DNA from: an uncultured Eubacteriales bacterium
Lineage (GTDB): Bacteria > Bacillota_I > Bacilli_A > RF39 > UBA660
DNA: 6,326 nt
Direction of reading: 5' to 3'
Assembly: GCA_900321795.1 (NCBI GenBank)
Contig: ONXO01000053.1
Location: forward strand, 1 to 6,326
Shown here piece after piece: positions 1 through 5,340 of this stretch. Below the pieces are notes generated by a model. That model was not told the origin of the DNA. It did not search any database and saw only the letters and a list, made by a program, of their open reading frames with translations. Every line of letters begins with the position of its first letter. Position 1 is the stretch's first letter. A program made the position numbers and the translations under genes.

Positions 1-940
1 AATAAAAGGAAAAGATGAAAAGACGCTTGAAAAGTATGACGAAGGACTTACTAAAACTAGAGAAGAATTTGTTAATAAGTTAAACTTATTAGGTATTAAA
101 TACACTAAAATAGATGATAGATTCTATGAAGAATTAGAAGAAATATTAATAATGGCTGATTTAGGTGTGAATACCACTATGGACTTTGTTAATAAGCTTA
201 AGAAAAGAGTTAGAGATGAGAAAATAGAAAACTTTGATTATTTAAAAGAAGTAATAGTAGATGAACTTATGCTTATATATGTAAACGGACAAACACTAAG
301 CAGTAAGGTTAATTATAATAGCGAAGGCTTAACAACTATATTATTTGTCGGAGTTAATGGAGTGGGCAAAACAACATCTATTGCTAAACTAGCATCTAAA
401 ATGAAAAAAGAAGGAAAGAAAGTATTCTTAATCGGTGCTGATACATTTAGAGCAGGAGCGGTAAATCAACTAAACGAATGGGCTAGCCGTATAGGAGTGG
501 ACTTCTATGGAAAAGATGATACCGATCCAGCGAGCGTAGTATTTGAAGGGCTTACAAAAGCTCTAGAAATTAGTGCTGACGTAGTACTAATTGACACAGC
601 AGGAAGGCTTCAAAACAAAATTAACTTAATGAAAGAACTTGAAAAAGTAAATAATGTTATAGTTAAAAAGACTGGAAGAGAAGTAGATGAAACGCTTCTT
701 GTGATAGATGCTTCTACTGGTCAAAATGGAATATCTCAAGCTAAAAGCTTTAAAGAAATATGTAAAATCACAGGAATAGTGCTTACTAAACTAGACGGAA
801 CAGCTAAGGGTGGAATTGTACTTTCAATTAAAGAAAACGTTAATATTCCAGTCAAGTTTGTAGGTTTTGGTGAAAAAGAGGAAGATATGATTCCTTTTGA
901 TATAGAAAATTATATATATGGATTATTTAAGGAGTGGTAG
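1..940 (+). CDS. ftsY: Signal recognition particle receptor FtsY (5' partial)
   Basis: FtsY is the SRP-family GTPase receptor that docks Ffh-ribosome complexes at the membrane for co-translational insertion. The frame is open to the left edge: codons from base 2 give 312 visible residues. The ATG at 152 is therefore internal, because the upstream codons read as a normal FtsY N domain (EGLTKTREEF near residues 14-23, EELEEILIMADLGV just before and across the ATG). G-domain motifs follow in order: P-loop GVNGVGKT (visible residues 117-124), DTFRAGA (147-153), DTAGR (198-202), TKLDG (262-266) and the closing loop GFGEK (about 288-292). The missing N-terminus is probably short, since little normally precedes this N domain in lineages lacking a long acidic A domain; that is inference. 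The last codons carry the ribosome binding site of the next gene, which starts 1 nt after the stop. Family assignment is firm. Confidence 0.97.
   Translation, partial: IKGKDEKTLEKYDEGLTKTREEFVNKLNLLGIKYTKIDDRFYEELEEILIMADLGVNTTMDFVNKLKKRVRDEKIENFDYLKEVIVDELMLIYVNGQTLSSKVNYNSEGLTTILFVGVNGVGKTTSIAKLASKMKKEGKKVFLIGADTFRAGAVNQLNEWASRIGVDFYGKDDTDPASVVFEGLTKALEISADVVLIDTAGRLQNKINLMKELEKVNNVIVKKTGREVDETLLVIDASTGQNGISQAKSFKEICKITGIVLTKLDGTAKGGIVLSIKENVNIPVKFVGFGEKEEDMIPFDIENYIYGLFKEW
929..934 (+). promoter_or_regulatory. Ribosome binding site that fixes the Nudix gene start
   Basis: AAGGAG lies inside the last ftsY codons and is spaced 7 nt from the ATG at 942. It decides this start over the in-frame ATG at 918 and makes translational coupling to ftsY likely. 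Confidence 0.75.
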
Positions 941-941
941 T

Positions 942-1460
942 ATGGAAAAGCTAATATATGATGGTTATGTAAGAATATACGATGTAGAAAGAGATAACAA
1001 TGGAAAAACGGATAAGTTTACTAAAGTTGCTTTAAGAGGGGCTTCAGGCGGAATAGTTATAAATGAAGAAGGCAAAATGGCATTAGTAAAACAATATAGA
1101 CCTATAATAGGACATGAAACATTAGAGATTCCTGCAGGAACACTTGATAAAAATATAACAAAAAAAGATATAATAATAGAAGAATTAGAAGAAGAATGTG
1201 GCATAACAAGAGAAGATATTATTTCTATTACTGATGAACCAATAATATCTTATAACATAATAGAAAATATGTCCGATGGATTAATGCATTTATATTTAAT
1301 ATATGTAAAATCAAAGGATACTAAACCACAAGAAGAAGATGATGTTGAGGAAGTTAAGTTTTATTCATTAGATGAGATAGATACTTTAATTAAAACTAGA
1401 GTAATAACAGATCCAAAAACTTTAATAGCTTATTTCTTATATAAGGATAGTTTAAAATGA
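942..1460 (+). CDS. Nudix hydrolase, ADP-ribose pyrophosphatase-like
   Basis: This 172-aa protein looks like a Nudix hydrolase of the ADP-ribose/nucleoside-diphosphate-sugar pyrophosphatase type, which cleaves X-linked nucleoside diphosphates in the cytoplasm. GGIVI (36-40) and ALVKQYRP (47-54), then LEIPAG (61-66), lead into the Nudix box at 66-88, and the C-terminal VITDPKTLIAYF resembles the end of ADPRase-type enzymes. The metal-binding glutamates are kept (E81, E84, E85, followed by C-G-I). However, the first box Glu is Ile72 and the usual Arg before the catalytic Glu is Glu80. The ATG at 942 is preferred over an in-frame ATG at 918, which lies inside ftsY; AAGGAG at 929-934 is 7 nt from the 942 start. 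It sits between ftsY and ylxM in a tight operon. Substrate is unknown, and activity could be reduced or altered. Confidence 0.88.
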   Translation: MEKLIYDGYVRIYDVERDNNGKTDKFTKVALRGASGGIVINEEGKMALVKQYRPIIGHETLEIPAGTLDKNITKKDIIIEELEEECGITREDIISITDEPIISYNIIENMSDGLMHLYLIYVKSKDTKPQEEDDVEEVKFYSLDEIDTLIKTRVITDPKTLIAYFLYKDSLK

Positions 1461-1762
1461 TAGAAAGAGTTAGAATAATAAAGTTATTTGACATATACTC
1501 ATCATTATTTACAGACAAACAAGTATCTTATTTTAAAGATTATTATTTTGAAGATTTATCACTTTCAGAAATAGCTAATAATTATAATGTTAGTAAAACG
1601 ATAGTTAGTAAAACAATTAATAAAATTGAAAAAAAGTTAGAAGAATACGAAAGTAACTTAAAAGTATTAACACTTATAGAAAAATTGACTACTATTAAAG
1701 AAAATGTAAAAGACGAGAGTATAAAAAAAGAATTAGAAAACATTATAATCAGTCTTGATTAA
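1457..1762 (+). CDS. ylxM: YlxM family SRP-associated helix-turn-helix protein
   Basis: YlxM-type proteins are small sigma-70-region-4-like helix-turn-helix proteins encoded next to ffh and ftsY in Firmicutes; some have been shown to modulate SRP function. The product is 101 aa, close to the family's usual length. An N-terminal helical part (about 1-33) contains LFTDKQ and YFKDYYFEDLSLSEIA, followed by the recognition-helix region NVSKTIVSKTINKIEKKLEEYE (about 44-65 in two pieces, NVSKTIVSKT and INKIEKKLEEYE) and a charged helical C-terminus. The expected family motif near 45-54 (VSRQAVYDxI from memory) is changed here to VSKTIVSKTI. The start overlaps the Nudix stop as ATGA, with AAGGA 9 nt upstream, so coupling is likely. 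In many relatives ffh follows directly; here an inverted gene intervenes. Confidence 0.9.
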   Translation: MIERVRIIKLFDIYSSLFTDKQVSYFKDYYFEDLSLSEIANNYNVSKTIVSKTINKIEKKLEEYESNLKVLTLIEKLTTIKENVKDESIKKELENIIISLD

Positions 1763-1769
1763 GCTAAAT

Positions 1770-1803
1770 AAAATGGAATACTTTATGAAGTATTCCATTT
1801 TTA
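1770..1803. terminator. Bidirectional intrinsic terminator between convergent genes
   Basis: A perfect 14-bp stem (1770-1783 pairing with 1788-1801) closes a TATG loop. On the plus strand the 3' arm runs into TTTTT. On the minus strand the stem is followed by TATTT, so it can also end the 220-aa gene. It lies between the ylxM stop (1762) and the converging stop (1805). Confidence 0.85.
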
Positions 1804-1804
1804 G

Positions 1805-2467
1805 TTATCTTAATGTTTTAACTAGCTTTGTTTCTTTTTCATAAGAATTTAATAAATTTTTGTACTCTTCCATATCTAGAGCTTGTAATCTTCTTAAATC
1901 TTCTAATCTTGATTCATATATGATACAATATGGAGTATTCGCTACAGTAAAAAAACGTTTATATTTACTAATATTATCTGTAGTTACTGCATCAAAATCT
2001 CTGTATTGTATTTTAGTTAAATTGTATATGTCTTCAGTTATAGGTAATACACCTAATACTCTATATTTACTTCCGTTTTTGAATATTTCAAAAGGCGTAT
2101 ACATAAACACTTTTTTACCTTCAAATTCTACGCATTTAACTTCATTTCTTGAAGGCCCTCTAAATATAAAATTATTGACAATGGCATTTTCATATCTATC
2201 TGAAGGCTGATACATTATTTCAAATAATTGACCTTTTTTTACATTATCTTTTGAATATATACCTTTATTGTAGTAAAACCAATCAGCAGTATTAGAAGTC
2301 ACTTTTTTTAAATATGGACTTTTTTTAGTGTTAATATAAGCAGCTCTCAATGCTTTTAGTTTATCCACATCCGTGTAGATTTTAAATAACTCATATCGTT
2401 TTGCTAGATTAGAATCATACTTACCTTTTATATCCCCTAAATTATAAATTTTTACGTCTTCTTCCAT
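1805..2467 (-). CDS. Unrecognised 220-aa protein, divergent from ffh
   Basis: I do not recognise this family. The 220-aa product has no signal peptide and no membrane segment. The first ~60 residues are charged and probably helical (KYDSNLAKRYELFKIY, then DKLKALRAAYINTKK). The middle (about 60-185) is rich in aromatic and beta-prone residues, such as DWFYYNKG, FIFRGPSR, VFMYTPFEIFKNG and YRVLGVLPI. The C-terminal 185-212 is a likely amphipathic helix. It has two cysteines (112, 181) and no evident catalytic motif. The start is supported by AAGGAGG just upstream and a well-spaced TTGCTT-17-TATAAT promoter, so it looks like a genuine expressed gene. It converges on ylxM with a shared terminator and splits the usual ylxM-ffh pair. 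Base composition resembles its neighbours, so there is no sign of recent transfer. Confidence 0.8.
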   Translation of the reverse strand: MEEDVKIYNLGDIKGKYDSNLAKRYELFKIYTDVDKLKALRAAYINTKKSPYLKKVTSNTADWFYYNKGIYSKDNVKKGQLFEIMYQPSDRYENAIVNNFIFRGPSRNEVKCVEFEGKKVFMYTPFEIFKNGSKYRVLGVLPITEDIYNLTKIQYRDFDAVTTDNISKYKRFFTVANTPYCIIYESRLEDLRRLQALDMEEYKNLLNSYEKETKLVKTLR

Positions 2468-2471
2468 AAAT

Positions 2472-2478
2472 CCTCCTT
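2472..2478 (-). promoter_or_regulatory. Strong ribosome binding site of the 220-aa gene
   Basis: Read on the minus strand this is AAGGAGG, a full anti-16S match, 4 nt from the start codon (2467-2465). The spacing is slightly short but functional, and it confirms the start. Confidence 0.8.
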
Positions 2479-2490
2479 GAAAATATCTTT

Positions 2491-2519
2491 ATTATAATAT
2501 ATTTGGTGAAAAAAAGCAA
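2491..2519 (-). promoter_or_regulatory. Sigma-A-like promoter of the 220-aa gene
   Basis: On the minus strand, TTGCTT (2519-2514) is 17 nt from a perfect TATAAT (2496-2491). Transcription would start near 2484, giving a leader of about 17 nt. Its -35 box lies within 12 bp of the ffh -10 element on the other strand. Confidence 0.65.
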
Positions 2520-2526
2520 TAAAATA

Positions 2527-2535
2527 TGTTATAAT
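2527..2535 (+). promoter_or_regulatory. Extended -10 promoter of ffh
   Basis: TG-T-TATAAT is a perfect extended -10 element. No good -35 box is found at 16-18 nt, and TTGGTG at 2503-2508 is 21 nt away, too far. The predicted start near 2542 gives a leader of about 18 nt. The element is centred in an imperfect palindrome, with arms ATATG (2524-2528) and CATAT (2536-2540). Confidence 0.6.
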
Positions 2536-2544
2536 CATATGTGC

Positions 2545-2550
2545 AAGGAG
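2545..2550 (+). promoter_or_regulatory. Ribosome binding site that fixes the ffh start
   Basis: AAGGAG with 9 nt spacing to the ATG at 2560. Longer in-frame readings starting at 2503 would run through the promoter and are not supported. Confidence 0.75.
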
Positions 2551-2559
2551 ATGAATACA

Positions 2560-3867
2560 ATGTTTAATAGTTTAGGAGAAAGATTTGATAGCATTATATC
2601 TAAAGTAAAAGGATATGGAAGTATAAATGAAGATAACATTAGTGAAATGGTAAGGGAAATAAGACTAGCCCTGCTAGAAGCTGATGTAAACTATAAAATA
2701 GTAGGAGAATTTATAAATGGAGTAAAAGAAAAAGCTTTGGGAGAAGAAGTGTCTAAAAGTCTAAAACCTGGTGAAGTGTTTGCTAGTATACTTAGAAATG
2801 AACTTATAAAGCTTTTAGGTGAAGAAGAAGCACCTTTGCTAATGAATAAGCCTATTAATATAGTTTTAATGTGTGGACTTCAAGGTAGTGGTAAAACAAC
2901 TACCACAGGTAAACTAGGTGCTTTAGTTAGAAAGAGATATGGTAGAAAACCTATGTTTATTGCTTGTGATGTTTATAGACCGGCTGCAATTGACCAACTT
3001 AAAACTTTAGGAAAATCTTTAGATATAGAAGTTTATGACGAAGGCAAGGGAAATCCTGTTGAGATATCTAAAAGAGGAATTGAGTATGCAAAAAGTAAAG
3101 GTTATGATTATGTTCTTATAGATACAGCTGGACGACTTCAAATAGATGAAGAATTAATGAATGAACTAGTTAGCATTAATAATGAAGTAAAGCCTAATGA
3201 AATTTTATTAGTATTAGATGCTATGATGGGGCAAGACGCTATTAACGTTATAAGTGGTTTTAATGAAAAACTAGCTTTAACTGGCGCAATACTTACTAAA
3301 ATGGATGGAGATACTAAAGGTGGTGTTGCCTTATCGCTCAGACATTTAACTAATATTCCTATTAAGTTAATAGGTGATTCTGAAAAACTAGATGGAATAA
3401 GTGAATTTGTTCCTAGCCGTATAGCCGATAGAATACTTGGAATGGGAGATATTGTTTCAATTGCTCAAAGGGCAAGCGAAGTAATAGATGAAGAATCAGC
3501 TAAAGATGCTGCTAAAAAGATGAAAAAAGGAACATTTGATTTAGAAGACTTTTTAACTCAAATGAAGCAAATTAGAAAGCTTGGACCACTAGAAAACTTA
3601 ATTAAGCTATTACCTGGTGCTAGAAAAATAGGACTTGATAACATCAATATCGATCCTAAAGCAATGGCTAGAGTAGAAGCTATCGTGCTTTCCATGACTT
3701 TAGAAGAAAGACATAATCCGGATATATTAAAAGCTAGTAGAAAGCAAAGAGTAGCTAAGGGAAGTGGCACAAGTGTACAAGAAGTAAATAGATTACTCGA
3801 GCAATTTGAACAAATGAAGAAAATGATGAAGCAAATGACTAACGGCAATATGAAAATGCCTTTTTGA
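2560..3867 (+). CDS. ffh: Signal recognition particle protein Ffh (SRP54)
   Basis: Ffh is the GTPase of the signal recognition particle. It binds 4.5S/6S SRP RNA and hydrophobic signal sequences and docks with FtsY at the membrane. From the ATG at 2560 the product is 435 aa, a usual length. An N-terminal helical N domain (1-~95, with IRLALLEADVN at 34-44) precedes the G domain: P-loop GLQGSGKT (106-113), DVYRPAA (137-143), DTAGR (188-192), TKMDG (246-250). The M domain begins near 300 and contains the finger-loop region (LLPGA, 350-354) and the RNA-binding signature SRKQRVAKGSGTSVQEVN (393-410), ending in a Met-rich tail. The closing loop reads GDSEK (272-276) where I would expect GxGEK. It has its own promoter and terminator instead of following ylxM. 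No SRP RNA gene is visible in the window. Confidence 0.98.
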   Translation: MFNSLGERFDSIISKVKGYGSINEDNISEMVREIRLALLEADVNYKIVGEFINGVKEKALGEEVSKSLKPGEVFASILRNELIKLLGEEEAPLLMNKPINIVLMCGLQGSGKTTTTGKLGALVRKRYGRKPMFIACDVYRPAAIDQLKTLGKSLDIEVYDEGKGNPVEISKRGIEYAKSKGYDYVLIDTAGRLQIDEELMNELVSINNEVKPNEILLVLDAMMGQDAINVISGFNEKLALTGAILTKMDGDTKGGVALSLRHLTNIPIKLIGDSEKLDGISEFVPSRIADRILGMGDIVSIAQRASEVIDEESAKDAAKKMKKGTFDLEDFLTQMKQIRKLGPLENLIKLLPGARKIGLDNINIDPKAMARVEAIVLSMTLEERHNPDILKASRKQRVAKGSGTSVQEVNRLLEQFEQMKKMMKQMTNGNMKMPF

Positions 3868-3890
3868 GAGAATAGTAATTCTCTTTTCTT
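3867..3890 (+). terminator. Intrinsic terminator of ffh, overlapping its stop codon
   Basis: A 7-bp stem AGAGAAT (3867-3873) pairs with ATTCTCT (3878-3884) around an AGTA loop and is followed by TTTCTTT. The 5' arm begins on the last base of the TGA stop. The stem is short and AU-rich, so efficiency may be modest. Confidence 0.6.
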
Positions 3891-3899
3891 TATATCAAA

Positions 3900-3928
3900 T
3901 TGACTTTTAAAGAATAATATAGTAAAAT
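3900..3928 (+). promoter_or_regulatory. Sigma-A promoter of the 433-aa gene
   Basis: TTGACT (3900-3905) is 17 nt from TAAAAT (3923-3928), matching 5 of 6 consensus bases in each box. It is the best promoter in the window. The predicted start near 3935 leaves a leader of about 21 nt. Confidence 0.75.
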
Positions 3929-3942
3929 TGTAAAGCATTAAA

Positions 3943-3949
3943 GGGGGGA
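3943..3949 (+). promoter_or_regulatory. G-rich ribosome binding site of the 433-aa gene
   Basis: A run of six G followed by A sits 6 nt before the ATG at 3956. It is unusual in such AT-rich sequence and offers several registers for anti-Shine-Dalgarno pairing (AAGGGGGG). Confidence 0.65.
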
Positions 3950-3955
3950 AATAAA

Positions 3956-5257
3956 ATGCCTTATTATAAAGGATTAATAGCAAGTACAAGTGATGCTATA
4001 CAAACAAAACAATTTTTATTAGGTAAAATAATATTGGGTGATTATTCATATTTTATTATTCGCCTTGCTAATAATAAAAGATTGAATCTTTATGGAGGAT
4101 TTTTAAATAAAGATAATAAATTTAAATCTTATTTTTTTGGGCTTGAAGACGAATACCAAGAATGCAAAAACGAAGAAATAATTGATTATTTGGATGAGTT
4201 AACTTTAAAAGAAAAAATACGCTTTCAGGCTACAAATAAAGAAATTATTTACGAAAAAATAAAAGATGAAGATGGTAATGAATACGCAAAAGAGCTTTTA
4301 ACTGGTTTGTATTTTCCAATATATGATGAAAGCATGAATGAAAAAAAGTATTATTGCAAAAAAACAAACCTTACCAATTCAATCTATGTAAGAATGAATG
4401 ATTTAATCATTGTACCTAATATGGATAAGTGTGAAAGCATTATTACTGAAGAAAGAGTAGCTGATAACAACGAAGTGTTATCTTATAAGGAACAATTTAA
4501 TAAAGGCAGTGCTAGAAAAAAGAAAGAAGTATCTTTTAGAAAAGAAATAGAACAGCTTTATAATAAAAATGTGTTTAAGAAAGAATTAAAATTCAAACAA
4601 GAAGAAAAGGTAGTGAAACAAAAGCAAAGTTTGGAAACTACAATGATGGAAAATATTGAATATTTACTTCAAAAATTAAGCTCTATTGATATGGATTTAT
4701 ACAGTGAATATTTAAATCAATATAATTGTATATTATCAAGTAGTGATTTTACTTATATGAATCTTGCTTCATTAGAAGGAGAGCTTGAGTTTCACTTAAT
4801 GATGGGTAAAACTAATGCTGAAGATATTATTAAGTATTTAGAAAACTTAAAAATAGAGTACTTAGAAGAATTTTTAAATGATAAAAAAATGAGTAAAGAT
4901 TTAAGTATTAAAGATATTGATCATTTAGAAGATATAGTATTAAAAACAAAAGATAAATATTCACTAGTTACTCAAAGAAAAGTTTTAAAAGACTTAGCAT
5001 TTTTATATTTTCTAGAAGTATATCAAAATAAAGATTTTCTTAGTGAAAGTGATTTTAGTAATAGCTATTTCGCTGATAATTTGAAAACAATTGTAATAAT
5101 TATCAAGTCACTTATTAATTTAGGAATTATTAAAAATAATGTGTCTGTTGAAATGAATGATGAATTGTCTTTAAAAAATATATTAGATATTATTAGTAAA
5201 ATAGAGTTTAATAAAAATACAAAGGAAGATGTTTTGAAATTAGTTATGACTATTTAA
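3956..5257 (+). CDS. Unrecognised 433-aa two-part protein (beta-rich head, helical tail)
   Basis: I do not recognise this protein and propose no function. Residues 1-~165 look beta-rich: alternating hydrophobic stretches such as LLGKIILGDYSYFIIRL (21-37) and SIYVRMNDLIIVPN (142-155), with YCKK at 133-136. A strongly basic, charged linker follows (about 183-225, including SARKKKEVSFRKE and KKELKFKQEEK). Residues 225-433 look almost entirely alpha-helical (ENIEYLLQKL, IKYLENLKIEYLEEFL, IKDIDHLEDIVL, VLKDLAFLYFLEVY). A hydrophobic stretch at 379-392 is short and more likely a buried helix than a membrane span. There is no signal peptide. The basic linker could suit nucleic acid or ribosome contact; that is speculation. 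The start is well supported by promoter and binding site. No terminator is visible before the CotD-like gene, so read-through is possible. Confidence 0.85.
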   Translation: MPYYKGLIASTSDAIQTKQFLLGKIILGDYSYFIIRLANNKRLNLYGGFLNKDNKFKSYFFGLEDEYQECKNEEIIDYLDELTLKEKIRFQATNKEIIYEKIKDEDGNEYAKELLTGLYFPIYDESMNEKKYYCKKTNLTNSIYVRMNDLIIVPNMDKCESIITEERVADNNEVLSYKEQFNKGSARKKKEVSFRKEIEQLYNKNVFKKELKFKQEEKVVKQKQSLETTMMENIEYLLQKLSSIDMDLYSEYLNQYNCILSSSDFTYMNLASLEGELEFHLMMGKTNAEDIIKYLENLKIEYLEEFLNDKKMSKDLSIKDIDHLEDIVLKTKDKYSLVTQRKVLKDLAFLYFLEVYQNKDFLSESDFSNSYFADNLKTIVIIIKSLINLGIIKNNVSVEMNDELSLKNILDIISKIEFNKNTKEDVLKLVMTI

Positions 5258-5290
5258 TCTTTTATTTGTAATTTCTAGTTTTTTACCTAT

Positions 5291-5318
5291 AACATATTTT
5301 GAACTCACTCATAAAATA
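5291..5318 (+). promoter_or_regulatory. Candidate sigma-K-like promoter of the CotD-like gene
   Basis: AACA (5291-5294, fitting the mACm -35) is 15 nt from CATAAAATA (5310-5318, fitting CATAnnnTA -10 of mother-cell sigma-K). The start would be near 5325, just before the ribosome binding site. These are low-complexity motifs in AT-rich DNA, so this is tentative, although it fits a coat-protein gene. Confidence 0.35.
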
Positions 5319-5337
5319 TTTTAGAAAAGGAGTGAGT
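5303..5337 (+). promoter_or_regulatory. Inverted repeat masking the CotD-like ribosome binding site
   Basis: ACTCACTC (5303-5310) and GAGTGAGT (5330-5337) are perfect 8-bp complements separated by 19 nt. The right arm contains the GAG of the AAGGAG binding site (5327-5332). In an RNA containing both arms the site would be partly paired. The loop holds a further perfect 12-nt palindrome (5312-5323). There is no U-tract after it, so it is not a terminator. A protein-binding operator is the alternative. Confidence 0.5.
5327..5332 (+). promoter_or_regulatory. Ribosome binding site that fixes the CotD-like GTG start
   Basis: AAGGAG is 8 nt before the GTG at 5341. A GTG at 5332 overlaps the site itself, and an upstream TTG at 5299 would place the site inside the coding region. 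Confidence 0.65.
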
Positions 5338-5340
5338 ATA

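Noticed and set aside
918..941. Earlier in-frame ATG for the Nudix gene
   Set aside because: It lies inside ftsY, has no binding site upstream and adds residues not typical of the family; the ATG at 942 has AAGGAG 7 nt away.
965..1204. Minus-strand open frame opposite the Nudix gene
   Set aside because: It is a shadow of a well-supported gene, with low-complexity Ser/Ile-rich translation and no supporting signals.
1860..2210. Plus-strand open frame opposite the 220-aa gene
   Set aside because: The minus-strand gene has the promoter, binding site and full length; this frame has none.
2503..2559. Upstream TTG/ATG extension of ffh
   Set aside because: It would translate through the promoter -10 box and the ribosome binding site; Ffh proteins normally begin as at 2560.
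3558..3989. Minus-strand open frame across the end of ffh
   Set aside because: It runs through the ffh M domain and a terminator; its hydrophobic translation is an artefact of AT-rich antisense.
5303..5337. Reading the 8-bp inverted repeat as a terminator of the 433-aa gene
   Set aside because: The loop is 19 nt and no T-tract follows the right arm.
5299..5340. Upstream TTG or GTG (5332) start for the CotD-like gene
   Set aside because: The ribosome binding site would fall inside the coding region; GTG at 5341 has proper spacing.
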